Below, in pieces: positions 56,204 to 64,000 of a DNA stretch of 64,000 nt. Source of the DNA: Sinorhizobium fredii USDA 205 (GTDB lineage: Bacteria > Pseudomonadota > Alphaproteobacteria > Rhizobiales > Rhizobiaceae); contig NZ_AUTC01000066.1 of the NCBI RefSeq assembly GCF_001461695.1, forward strand, positions 1 through 64,000. The letters are read 5' to 3'. Position 1 is the stretch's first letter; each line of letters begins with the position of its first letter. A program made the translations under genes and the position numbers. The notes under the pieces were generated by a model. That model was given only the letters and a program-made list of their open reading frames with translations. It did no database searches and was not told the origin of the DNA.

Positions 56204-56878
56204 ATGAGCGACATTCGCCTACGCCAGGATATTTTGGATGAACTCGAATATGAACCCAGCATAGACGCTGCGAACATCGGCGTGACGGTTGAAGACGGCA
56301 TCGCCACTCTGACCGGCCACGTTCACAGCTTTGAGGAAAAACACACTGCCGAACGGGTTGCCCAAAGAGTGAAGGGCGTACGCGCGATCGCCGAGGAAAT
56401 TGTCGTGCGTTTGCCAGAGAACAAGAAGGCTGCCGATGACGAGATCGCCAGCCGCGTGGTAAAAATCCTTGCTTGGGGAGCCGCAATCGCCGACCTCAAG
56501 GACATCCAAGTCAAGGTCGAAAACGGTTATGTGACCCTGGAGGGAACGGTCGACTTTCATTTCCAGCGCTCTGCAGCCGAGAGCTTGGTGCGTCGCTTGA
56601 CGGGCATCACGGGTATCGACAACCGCCTCAGGATCCGTCCCATGCTGGATGTGCTCGACATCAGGCATGGCATCAGAGAGGCGCTCAAACGCAATGCTGA
56701 GATCGAAGCCGAAAACATCGACGTAGAAGTATCCGGCAGTCATGTCACCTTGCGGGGGAAGGTTCAAAGCCGGCGCGAAAGGATCATGGCGGAGCGAGCG
56801 GCCTGGTCGGCACGAGGCGTGACGGCGGTTGAGGATCACTTGACAATCGAAGAACCCAAGGGCCGATTCAATTCCTGA
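56204..56878 (+). CDS. Protein with three BON domains
   Basis: 224 residues and no signal peptide. Three repeats follow the BON pattern: ANIGVTVEDGIATLTGHVHS (about 18-75), DIQVKVENGYVTLEGTVDFH (about 95-150) and NIDVEVSGSHVTLRGKVQSR (about 165-218). BON domains usually bind phospholipid or membranes, but this one appears cytoplasmic. ATG at 56204 has AAGGAG 6 bases upstream; the longer frame to 56120 begins inside the FixK-type box and is rejected. The cation ATPase gene starts 14 bp after it, so they form an operon. Confidence 0.88.
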   Translation: MSDIRLRQDILDELEYEPSIDAANIGVTVEDGIATLTGHVHSFEEKHTAERVAQRVKGVRAIAEEIVVRLPENKKAADDEIASRVVKILAWGAAIADLKDIQVKVENGYVTLEGTVDFHFQRSAAESLVRRLTGITGIDNRLRIRPMLDVLDIRHGIREALKRNAEIEAENIDVEVSGSHVTLRGKVQSRRERIMAERAAWSARGVTAVEDHLTIEEPKGRFNS

Positions 56879-56892
56879 ATGGAGCGCTTCGG

Positions 56893-59583
56893 ATGACCTA
56901 CGCGACCCTCCCCGATCTTACTTCGCGCAGGGAAGCCCTTGTCGGTAGCGAGGGTGTCGGACTTACAGAAGAGGAGGCTCGCCTTCGGCTTGCGCAATTT
57001 GGCCCGAACAGCCTTCCCGAACCGCGAGCCTCCTCGCTCGCGATCACTTTCGTGCGCCAGTTCCGCAGCCCTCTGATCTACATTCTGCTGGCTGCGGCAC
57101 TGGTATCTCTCCTATTAAGCGATCTGCAAGATGCGCTGTTCATCGGCATCGTACTCATCGCGAACGGCATCATCGGGTCTCTGCAGGAGCACACCGCTAC
57201 CAAAGCCGCCTTGGCGTTGCGCCGGCTTGAACAGCCGTATGCGAACGTCATCCGCGATGGACGCTTGCGGGAAATCGACGCTCGGCTCCTAGTGCCGGGC
57301 GACAGGGTGGCCATTGAGGCGGGCGGACGCGTGCCGGCCGACATCAGGCTCCTGTGGGCGACCGATCTCGTTTGTGACGAGTCCCTGCTCACCGGCGAAT
57401 CAGCACCGGTGCACAAATCCGGTCCGGTCCAGGCTGCTCCCGGAGAGGGCGAGCGCCCCATGGCGTTCGCGGGCACGCTCGTCACGCGTGGTCGCGGACG
57501 CGGCGTCGTCGTCGCGACCGGTGCGACCACGGAGATGGGAAAGATTGCCGCCGAAATCGGCAAGGCATCCTTTGCCAAGCCTCCCTTGATGATCCGTTTG
57601 GAACGCTTCTCCCAGCTCATCGCCTGGATCGTCGCGGCTGCCATCGCTCTTCTCGTCCTTGTTGGAATTGCGCGCGCGATGACGCTCAACGAGCTGTTCA
57701 TGATGTCCGTTGGCCTCGCGGTGAGCGCGATCCCTGAAGGCCTGCCGATAGCGATCTCGGTCGCGCTGGCAATCAGCATGCGCCGTATGGCCAAAGCACA
57801 CGTCATCGTACGCCGAATGCCGGCAGTCGAAGCGCTTGGCTCCTGCACCATGATCGCCACCGATAAGACCGGCACATTGACGCTCAATGAGCTAACCGTG
57901 ACCGATATCCGCTTGCCGGACGGCACCGATATCGTCTGCGATACGGGTGCTGATCTGGACGCCTGCACGATCCGGGGCGACGGAACCCCTCCCGCAGAGG
58001 CGCGGAAACGTGCCATTGCCTTGCTTAAGGCCGCGTCGCTGCCCAACGAAGGATCGCTCGTCAAGGAAGCGAACGGCTGGACCGCCGTCGGCGATACGGT
58101 CGATGTTGCATTGCTGGCAGCCGCCCACAAGGCAGGGCTGCCGCGCGAGGCGATCGAGGACGACTATCCTCTCGTCGCCCGCATTCCCTATGAGCCGGAC
58201 CTCAAATATGCTGCCTCATTCCACCGCCACGCAGACAGTATTCGCATCTTCGTCAAAGGCGCCGCGGAAACCTTGATCGACATGGCCGACCGCATGGATA
58301 TGGCTGGTCGTGCCGAACCGATCGATCGGGAGCTCCTCCTCAGGCAAAAGGTAGAGATGGCCGCGCGTGGCCTGCGGGTGCTGGCCTTCGCGGAGGGCGA
58401 GACGGCGATCGAGGCAGATGGAGGCTTCGGCCGGCATCTCCTCGTCGATCTGGTCTTCCTGGGCCTTGCCGGAATGCAGGATCCAGTGCGGCCGGAGGTA
58501 CCGCAAGCAATTCGCGATTGCCACACAGCAGGCGTGGACGTGGCGATGGTCACCGGCGACGACCCGAGAACCGCGGCGGCAATTGCCTCAGAGGCCGGAC
58601 TGATCTTCACCGATAATCAGGTGGTCACCGGCGAAGAAGTCCGCAGGGCCGAGGAAAAGGGACAGGAAAGTCTCGACGGGCTGACCCGCGATGGTCGCAT
58701 CTATGCGCGTGTTGCCCCCTCGCAAAAGCTGGCGATCGTCCTCTCGCTGGCCCGCAACGGGCATTTCGTCGCCGTCACCGGCGACGGCGTCAATGATGCG
58801 CCGGCGCTGAAGCACGCGCATATCGGCGTGGCGATGGGGCGCAAGGGCACGGAGGTCGCCAAGGAAAGCGCCGACATCGTCATCACCGACGACAACTTCG
58901 CCTCGATCGTCAGCGGCATCCGGGAGGGCCGCGTCGCCTACGCCAACATTCGCAAAGTCATTTTCATGCTGATGTCGACAGGTGCTGCGGAACTGCTGCT
59001 GTTCCTGCTGGCGATTCCCCTCGGCATGCCTATGCCACTTCTTCCCGTGCAGTTGCTCTGGCTCAATCTCGTGACCAACGGCATCCAGGACATTGCGCTG
59101 GCCAGCGAAAACCCGGAGGGCGACGAGCTCAGCCGCGCGCCGCGCCGGCCGTCCGAACCGATTTTCGATCGGCTAATGATCCGGCGCATATGGCAATCCA
59201 CGCTCGTTATGGGCGCGGGAGGTTTCGCGATGTTCTACGTTCTGCTGAAGCAGGGTTATGGCGAAACCGAAGCCCGCAATCTGCTGCTGTTGTTGTTCGT
59301 CCTTTTCGAGAACTTCCAGACCCTCACGAGCCGTTCCGAGCGCAAATCCATTTTCGCGCTAGGGTTCCTTGCCAATCCCCTTCTGCTTGCCTCTATTGTA
59401 GCGGCACAGGCACTCCACATCGCCGCCATGTATACCCCTTGGTTGCGAGAGGTCCTGCGACTGTCGCCCATATCGCTGCTGGAATGGGCGATGCTGCTCC
59501 TAGCCGCATCGTCAATCTTCTTCGTCATGGAATTCGACAAATGGCGGGTCCGCAGCAGGCCCGCCGACATGCGCGCCTCGTGA
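56893..59583 (+). CDS. P-type cation ATPase, Ca2+-ATPase-like (PacL/PMA1 group)
   Basis: An 896-residue pump with about ten membrane helices. Motifs in order: DESLLTGESAPVHKS (actuator), SAIPEGLPIAISVALAISM (ion site in M4), IATDKTGTLTLNE (phosphorylation), GDGVNDAPALKHAHIGVAMG (hinge), and LLWLNLVTNGIQDIALASE in M6. The PEGLP and N-xx-D ion-site residues are those of Ca2+-type (type IIA) pumps. It extrudes a divalent cation, probably Ca2+, at ATP cost. Follows the three-BON gene by 14 bp and shares its FixK-type promoter. Confidence 0.9.
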   Translation: MTYATLPDLTSRREALVGSEGVGLTEEEARLRLAQFGPNSLPEPRASSLAITFVRQFRSPLIYILLAAALVSLLLSDLQDALFIGIVLIANGIIGSLQEHTATKAALALRRLEQPYANVIRDGRLREIDARLLVPGDRVAIEAGGRVPADIRLLWATDLVCDESLLTGESAPVHKSGPVQAAPGEGERPMAFAGTLVTRGRGRGVVVATGATTEMGKIAAEIGKASFAKPPLMIRLERFSQLIAWIVAAAIALLVLVGIARAMTLNELFMMSVGLAVSAIPEGLPIAISVALAISMRRMAKAHVIVRRMPAVEALGSCTMIATDKTGTLTLNELTVTDIRLPDGTDIVCDTGADLDACTIRGDGTPPAEARKRAIALLKAASLPNEGSLVKEANGWTAVGDTVDVALLAAAHKAGLPREAIEDDYPLVARIPYEPDLKYAASFHRHADSIRIFVKGAAETLIDMADRMDMAGRAEPIDRELLLRQKVEMAARGLRVLAFAEGETAIEADGGFGRHLLVDLVFLGLAGMQDPVRPEVPQAIRDCHTAGVDVAMVTGDDPRTAAAIASEAGLIFTDNQVVTGEEVRRAEEKGQESLDGLTRDGRIYARVAPSQKLAIVLSLARNGHFVAVTGDGVNDAPALKHAHIGVAMGRKGTEVAKESADIVITDDNFASIVSGIREGRVAYANIRKVIFMLMSTGAAELLLFLLAIPLGMPMPLLPVQLLWLNLVTNGIQDIALASENPEGDELSRAPRRPSEPIFDRLMIRRIWQSTLVMGAGGFAMFYVLLKQGYGETEARNLLLLLFVLFENFQTLTSRSERKSIFALGFLANPLLLASIVAAQALHIAAMYTPWLREVLRLSPISLLEWAMLLLAASSIFFVMEFDKWRVRSRPADMRAS

Positions 59584-59597
59584 GTTCAGCACCACAG

Positions 59598-61118
59598 TCA
59601 ATCACGGCTGAGCTTCAGGATATCCGCGACGATGTTGTCCGCCGAGCGATCGGCATCCATCCGGTGCCAATCAAGGTCCCCCACGTCGTAAGCCAGTTGC
59701 CGGCAAAGGACATTCAGATCCGCATCGGAGGGCCCTGCGGTCCTTTCGGCAACGCGGCCGCGAAGGACGGATGGGCTCGCGTCCAGCCAGATAGCTGTGT
59801 ATGGCACATGTGCCTCGCTCGCTGCCGCCTCGATGCGCTGACGATTGGCGAACTTGTCGAAGACGGCTTCCGCGACCACGGATCCTCCTGCGCGCAGGAT
59901 CGAGAATGTGCGGCACGCCATCTCGCCGTAGACCTTCTCGGAAATCTCCGGACGATAGGCGTCCGCAGAGAGTCGCGTTTCGGCCACAACTCCGTACATC
60001 GCCTTGCGGATACGATCGCTTTCGATAATTCTCGCGCCCGGAGGCGAACCGATTTGCGCAGCCAATATCTCTGACACAGTCGTTTTGCCGGAACCACTCA
60101 ATCCGCCAATGACGATCAACCGGGGCGACCTCTTTTCCAGCAGGAAGAGCGCCAGGTCGAAATAGGATCGAGCCTCGACGGCGAGCGCGTCCGACCGCTC
60201 GCCGCTTTCTTCAATCTGGGTTGCTGTGACATGCGCCCTCACGGCAGCGCGGATCGCCATGAAGTAAGGCAGCAGCACGAAGCCATCCTCGTCGCCCGAT
60301 TCGTCGAGATACCGGTTCATGACCAGATTGGCGAATTGCGGAAAACCGCGATGCCAAAGATCCATCAGCAGAAAGGCAAGGTCGTAGAGCGTATCGATAG
60401 TGGCAATCTGGTCGTTGAACTCGATGCAGTCGAACAGCCGCGGTTCGCCATTCAACAGGCAGATATTGCGCAGATGCAGGTCACCGTGGCATCGCCTGAC
60501 CTTGCCTGCGGCCTCACGCGCATCGAGAAGCGGTGCATAAGCTACCAGGTTGCGCTCGAAAGCTTGTTCGAAATCGGCAAGCTCGACGGGGTCGAATAGC
60601 CGGCTCGTGGCAAAACCGGCGGCATTAATACGGAGCACGGCGGCAATGTTCGCGGAGCCGGGTCCCTGATGAACGATCTTGGCCCCCTTATGAAAGCGGG
60701 CGATCATGCGTGCCGTCCGGGCCATCAGTTCGGCATCAAGCTTGCCGCCAACGGCCATGCGATCGAACAACGCCGCCTGATCGAAACGGACCATTTCGAT
60801 GGCCGCGTCGACAAGCTCGTCGCCCTTGTCGAAAGAAAGCCGGCCATCGCGGCCGCGCATGATCCGCCGCACGCCGAGGTACAAGCCCGGTGCAGTGGCG
60901 CTGTTCAGAGCCACCTCCTTTTCACAGGCTGCAAGCCTCAATTCCGCCGTCGAGAAATCTACATAGGGCAGCTTCACCGCTCGCTTCATCTTGTAAGCGC
61001 GATCGCCGGAAAGGAAGATGCAAGAGATGTGCGTCTCGATGATCTCCACCTTATCCGCGCCACGCACGTGAGGCGCGCTCAAAAAGGCGACGACCTCCGC
61101 CTGATCCTGGGTAATCAT
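59598..61118 (-). CDS. Two-domain protein: phosphotransferase-like plus P-loop kinase
   Basis: 506 residues from the ATG at 61118. The N-terminal half has the aminoglycoside-phosphotransferase-type loop RRCHGDLHLRNICLLNGEPR and FDCIEFN. The C-terminal half is a P-loop kinase with IVIGGLSGSGKTTVSEILAA (about residue 340) and a RIIESDRIRKAMYGV stretch. Likely an ATP-dependent kinase of an unidentified small molecule or sugar. The protein at 24546 is its one-domain relative. A start at 61169 (MNYRSARQSQ) is possible and would place the FixK-type box 70 bp upstream; neither start has a strong ribosome site. Confidence 0.82.
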   Translation of the reverse strand: MITQDQAEVVAFLSAPHVRGADKVEIIETHISCIFLSGDRAYKMKRAVKLPYVDFSTAELRLAACEKEVALNSATAPGLYLGVRRIMRGRDGRLSFDKGDELVDAAIEMVRFDQAALFDRMAVGGKLDAELMARTARMIARFHKGAKIVHQGPGSANIAAVLRINAAGFATSRLFDPVELADFEQAFERNLVAYAPLLDAREAAGKVRRCHGDLHLRNICLLNGEPRLFDCIEFNDQIATIDTLYDLAFLLMDLWHRGFPQFANLVMNRYLDESGDEDGFVLLPYFMAIRAAVRAHVTATQIEESGERSDALAVEARSYFDLALFLLEKRSPRLIVIGGLSGSGKTTVSEILAAQIGSPPGARIIESDRIRKAMYGVVAETRLSADAYRPEISEKVYGEMACRTFSILRAGGSVVAEAVFDKFANRQRIEAAASEAHVPYTAIWLDASPSVLRGRVAERTAGPSDADLNVLCRQLAYDVGDLDWHRMDADRSADNIVADILKLSRD

Positions 61119-61239
61119 AAAAGGCGCCTTTCTGTCCGGCTGGGACTGTCTCGCCGATCTGTAATTCATCGTGACGGAGCGCGAACTCTCGTCGCGTCGC
61201 AGAATGAAACGATGATGAACGCCACAAGCCTGCGCCTCA

Positions 61240-61253
61240 TTGATGAGAGTCAA
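61240..61253. promoter_or_regulatory. FNR/FixK-type box, TTGATGAGAGTCAA
   Basis: 59 bp before the CysQ-like GTG start and 70 or 121 bp before the divergent kinase gene, depending on its start. Confidence 0.8.
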
Positions 61254-61312
61254 GGAACCATGACGCAATGGCGGTACGATCAGGCTTTCGCGGCTCGGGA
61301 GGAAATACGACA

Positions 61313-62140
61313 GTGGATGAGAAGGCAAGAAAGGATCTCGTTGAGAGTCTTCTGCCGGTGGTCAGAGCGGCAGGCGCAGCTATCTTAGCGCATCGCAGGA
61401 CGCCGCTCCCATTCCGCTTCAAAAACGACGCCTCACCCGTTACTGTTGCGGATCTTGAGAGTGAAGCGATCATACGGCGAACCTGCGCAGGCCTCTTTCC
61501 GGCCATTCGGCTCGTAAGTGAAGAAGACGCGTCGAGCTATGAAGCGGGTATTCCTTCCACTTGCCTCCTCGTCGACCCTTTGGACGGGACCAAGGAATTC
61601 ATCTCAGGACGAGAGGATTTCACCGTCAATATCGCTCTGATAGAGAATGGGGCACCGTCTGCCGGAATCATCTTCGCGCCGGCGCTTGACCGAATGTTCT
61701 TCACCAGCGGCTCGGGGAAGCTCGTCGTCATGGATCACGAGGACACCCGCGAAATTCTCGGCGGTGTGGTGGCCGACCAACGCGCGCAGCCGCTGATTCT
61801 CACCAGTCGTTCTCACCTTGATCCGCACACAGCAGAGGTTGTTAAGCACTTGCAATCGACCAATGTTCGGCAGGTCGGTTCCTCGTTGAAGTTCGCTCTC
61901 ATCGCCGCTGGCGAAGCAGATCTCTATCTCCGGCTTGCACCGACGATGGTTTGGGACAGCGCCGCCGGACAAGCATTGATCGAAGCTGCCGGTGGCGTCG
62001 TTCTGCGCCCGGACGGCATCCGGCTGCCCTATCTGGCTGAGATGAAGAATGAAGGATTCGTCGCCGCATGCACAATATCTCTCGCTGAGAGGGTCCTGAT
62101 GCTCATACGCAGTCTTCGCAACACGGGGCCACCGGACTGA
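61313..62140 (+). CDS. cysQ: 3'(2'),5'-bisphosphate nucleotidase, CysQ-like
   Basis: A 275-residue member of the inositol-monophosphatase superfamily. Metal-site motifs are present: SEED (about 79-82), VDPLDGTKEFISG (about 98-110) and VWDSAAGQALIEAAGG (about 220-235). In CysQ the enzyme removes the 3' phosphate of pAp or PAPS, helping sulfur assimilation and relieving RNase inhibition by pAp. The GTG at 61313 has GGAGG upstream; the longer frame to ATG 61268 would begin 14 bases after the FixK-type box and leave no room for promoter and leader. Confidence 0.88.
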   Translation: MDEKARKDLVESLLPVVRAAGAAILAHRRTPLPFRFKNDASPVTVADLESEAIIRRTCAGLFPAIRLVSEEDASSYEAGIPSTCLLVDPLDGTKEFISGREDFTVNIALIENGAPSAGIIFAPALDRMFFTSGSGKLVVMDHEDTREILGGVVADQRAQPLILTSRSHLDPHTAEVVKHLQSTNVRQVGSSLKFALIAAGEADLYLRLAPTMVWDSAAGQALIEAAGGVVLRPDGIRLPYLAEMKNEGFVAACTISLAERVLMLIRSLRNTGPPD

Positions 62141-62160
62141 TCCAGAGCTGCAGCGGCGAT

Positions 62161-62256
62161 GTTTTAAATCGTAGCTGATTTAAGGACAAAACACGCAGGA
62201 ATTCAAAGTGCTACAGCGTCCTTTGTGCGTTTGAATAGACGTAGGCGCTATTGCGC
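62161..62256 (+). repeat. Dispersed intergenic repeat, most complete copy
   Basis: AAATCGTAGCTGATTTAAGG, then ACAAAACACGCAGGAATTC, then AAAGTGCTACAGCGTCC and a small hairpin. It lies downstream of cysQ; other copies are at 42484, 44429, 63636 and, hairpin only, 38649. It resembles repeats common between genes in Sinorhizobium and Rhizobium (possibly a RIME-type element). Confidence 0.72.
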
Positions 62257-62360
62257 TGCGGCGCGCCGACCGCATAGAAGCTGGAGAGACTAAAATGAGT
62301 GAGACCCCGAACCTTCGATCTCGCTCTCCGCAACGGCAGCGGTGAAGACTGGACGCTCAT

Positions 62361-63611
62361 TTAGCGGACAATGAAGAAATAAACCGCGACTCCGGTACCT
62401 GCGGCGAGAAGCGATACAGTGGCGAGCGATGCCCCATAGCGTAGTGTTCCAGACGTCATCGCAACCAATACCCTTCCGCCTGCGTTTGCGAGTACTGCGA
62501 CGAGCACTGCGGCCGCGACAATCTGCAGCGGTGCCGCTCCGCCGCCGGCGCGAAGCGCCGTCAGTATCGCCACATCGACGTCGAATAACCCTGACACGGC
62601 CGAAATCGCGATCAAGCTATTATTGCCCATACCGGTCATCAAGGCCGCGCCGGTCGTAGCGGTCAGGGCAAACAGGCCTGCAAAGATAAGAAGCGGAACG
62701 AGCTCAAACGGATTCCGCGAATTGACCGGCTCGTCGGCGGTAGGTGGAGATTTGGTCATCAGAGCGGCACCACCGGCGGCGAAAATGGCCGCAGCCGCGA
62801 TGATCGGTACGGCGACCACGGGCAAGACGCGCGGGGAGACGAGAAGGACGACCGCCAGCACCCGCAGTAGCGATACGACGGCTGCTATGCTTGCCGCTCC
62901 CGCCAATGCCGTAGGCTCCTCACCAGAGCGTGCTTTCTGACCGAAGCTAGCCGTCACGGCAGTCGACGAAACAACCGCGCCCACCAAGCCGCCCACCAAC
63001 AATCCTCTTGACGAGCCAAGCAAGCGAACCGCGACGTAGCCGATAAATGAAATGGTGGCGCTCAGGACCGTGAAGAGCCAGATTTCACGTGGATTAAAAC
63101 CGCCCCAGGGGTCAATGGCATGGTTTGGGAGAAGAGGCAGCCCGATCGCGGTCATCGCCGCCAGCACGAGAGCCGAACGCAGTTCGATCCATGACAGTTT
63201 CTTGAGAAGGTTGTGCATTAGCTCGCGGCTGGCGAGCACGCCAGCGAGTGCAGCCGCGCCCGCCGCCGCCACCCTGTAATCGCCAGTCACCGCCAATCCG
63301 CCGAGCGCGAAAACCGCTAATCCGGCAATGACGCCGGTGACGCTGAAATCCTCATCGTGTCGCGCCTCGCGCAGCTTGAACCAGGTAAAACTCAGCGCGA
63401 AGCTCATGAAACCTGCGGCAAAGATGAGGTCGCTCCGCTGCGCATCGGACAGTGCCGCCAAGATCCCCCCAAGCAGACCCGAAATACCATAGGTGCGGAT
63501 GCCTGCCGTGCGGCTGCCTGCCGGCGCTTCCCTTTCCCGCCATCCTCGCTCAAGTCCCACGAGCAGGCCTATTGCCAGAGCAAGCCCTAAACGGAGAATA
63601 AGAGCTTCCAT
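62361..63611 (-). CDS. MgtC/SapB-type membrane protein with DUF4010 domain
   Basis: About 416 residues, over ten hydrophobic helices. The N-terminus has the MgtC-type start GLALAIGLLVGLERGWRERE and RTAGIRTYGISGLLGGILAA; the C-terminal two thirds match the pattern of DUF4010 (STAVTASFGQKARSG near the middle). MgtC proteins are tied to growth at low Mg2+ and survival in hosts; the DUF4010 fusion has no settled function. ATG at 63611 chosen; the longer frame to 63647 runs into the repeat at 63636. No FixK-type box upstream. Confidence 0.8.
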   Translation of the reverse strand: MEALILRLGLALAIGLLVGLERGWREREAPAGSRTAGIRTYGISGLLGGILAALSDAQRSDLIFAAGFMSFALSFTWFKLREARHDEDFSVTGVIAGLAVFALGGLAVTGDYRVAAAGAAALAGVLASRELMHNLLKKLSWIELRSALVLAAMTAIGLPLLPNHAIDPWGGFNPREIWLFTVLSATISFIGYVAVRLLGSSRGLLVGGLVGAVVSSTAVTASFGQKARSGEEPTALAGAASIAAVVSLLRVLAVVLLVSPRVLPVVAVPIIAAAAIFAAGGAALMTKSPPTADEPVNSRNPFELVPLLIFAGLFALTATTGAALMTGMGNNSLIAISAVSGLFDVDVAILTALRAGGGAAPLQIVAAAVLVAVLANAGGRVLVAMTSGTLRYGASLATVSLLAAGTGVAVYFFIVR

Positions 63612-63635
63612 TCGCTTTCGGCTTCGCCCCCGTGC

Positions 63636-63700
63636 AACATGCAGCAATTCAAAGTGCTACAGGACCTTAGCGCGTCTGAAAAGACGCACGGCGCTGTATT
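63636..63700 (+). repeat. Dispersed intergenic repeat, 3' part
   Basis: ACATGCAGCAATTCAAAGTG, CTACAGGACCTTAGCGCG and the hairpin GCGTCTGAAAAGACGC followed by GGCGCTGTA. It sits between the MgtC-like gene start and the DUF1275-like gene end. Confidence 0.7.
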
Positions 63701-63830
63701 GTCGCCGCCCCTGGAAGCGCAAGTCTTGAGGCATTTACTCCGGTGAATCAGGCCGGACAGCATATCCGATTTGGAGCGGCCGGCCAGCGCGCGTAAGTGG
63801 GCCCTCGGTAAGCTCACTTGCGCCAATACA

Positions 63831-64000
63831 CTAACGGTGTTGAATGAACCTGCTTTGCCAGCGCCGGGGTATTTGGATCGCGACTGCTGTCAATGACAGG
63901 GCTGCAGCCGACGGTAACCATAGGGCAGGGTTGCCCACTTGTTGAACAAGGGCTGCCCCTGAAATGGCTCCTGCCATCATGCCGAGCCACGGCACGATTT
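63831..64000 (-). CDS. C-terminus of a membrane protein, DUF1275 (YoaK)-like; cut by window edge
   Basis: An open frame from the window edge to TAG at 63831-63833, about 55 residues. It contains one clear membrane pattern, PWLGMMAGAISGAALVQQVG, then ALWLPSAAALSLTAVAIQIP and a basic end. This resembles the last two helices of the DUF1275 (YoaK) family; the assignment rests on a short stretch only. Confidence 0.5.
   Translation of the reverse strand, partial: IVPWLGMMAGAISGAALVQQVGNPALWLPSAAALSLTAVAIQIPRRWQSRFIQHR

Noticed and set aside
1..64000. CRISPR array, tRNA or rRNA genes, prophage or conjugation genes
   Set aside because: None was recognised on either strand by eye; only the IS66 relic is mobile.

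Overview
The window is about 61% GC by eye, densely coded, and has the gene content of an alphaproteobacterium of the Rhizobiaceae, most likely Sinorhizobium/Ensifer. Pointers are the NdvB-type cyclic glucan synthase, the FixL/FixK-type regulators, the DUF1476 (F1-ATPase zeta) protein, IS66 remnants and dispersed intergenic repeats resembling those of Sinorhizobium. No rRNA, tRNA, CRISPR, origin or conjugation gene was seen. It reads as an accessory stress and low-oxygen island rather than a core region; replicon and species cannot be fixed from sequence alone.

The strongest signal is regulatory. Sixteen copies of an FNR/FixK-type palindrome (TTGAy-N4-rTCAA, three with one mismatch) lie between genes, and about twelve sit 50-81 bp before a start codon. 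The window also encodes a FixK-like Crp/FNR regulator without the FNR cysteines (45364-46113). Ten bases further on is a hybrid histidine kinase whose second PAS domain has FixL haem-pocket residues (46124-48001). The island therefore appears to carry its own oxygen sensor, its own regulator and a regulon.

Layout. 1-14051 (minus): partial PNPOx-like protein, NAD kinase, a 2818-residue cyclic glucan synthase translationally coupled to a Usp, two small genes, and a frameshifted Orn/Lys/Arg decarboxylase. 14052-18734: two FixK boxes, a small gene, a ZIP-like transporter and a decayed IS66 copy. 18735-23043 (minus): CBS-BON protein, PfkB kinase and a SsuABC-type ABC transporter as one operon. 23221-31022: small gene, PRPP synthetase, phosphotransferase-like protein, Usp, GroEL, F1-ATPase inhibitor zeta and PEP synthase. 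31210-34283: deleted glucokinase, frameshifted Hsp20, Usp and host-attachment-like protein. 34349-38643: MacB-like exporter (ATPase, permease, HlyD). 38697-43557 (minus): Deg-type protease, membrane protein, beta-CASP nuclease and a transcarbamylase with lost active-site residues. 43934-48001: unknown protein, OmpR-type regulator, FixK-like regulator and haem-PAS kinase. 48030-64000: two P-type ATPases, ADP-forming acyl-CoA synthetase/acetyltransferase (frameshifted), two tandemly duplicated Usps, PNPOx-like protein, three-BON protein, APH+AAA kinase, CysQ-like phosphatase, MgtC/DUF4010 protein and the end of a DUF1275 protein.

Together the genes suggest a programme for surviving oxygen limitation: Usps, chaperones, PEP, PRPP and NADP metabolism, ATP conservation, cation pumping and protein acetylation. 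This resembles in content the mycobacterial DosR dormancy regulon. Several members are broken (decarboxylase, hsp20, acyl-CoA synthetase, glucokinase), so either the island is eroding or the assembly has single-base errors. The role of the whole is inference; boxes, motifs and frameshifts are seen directly.
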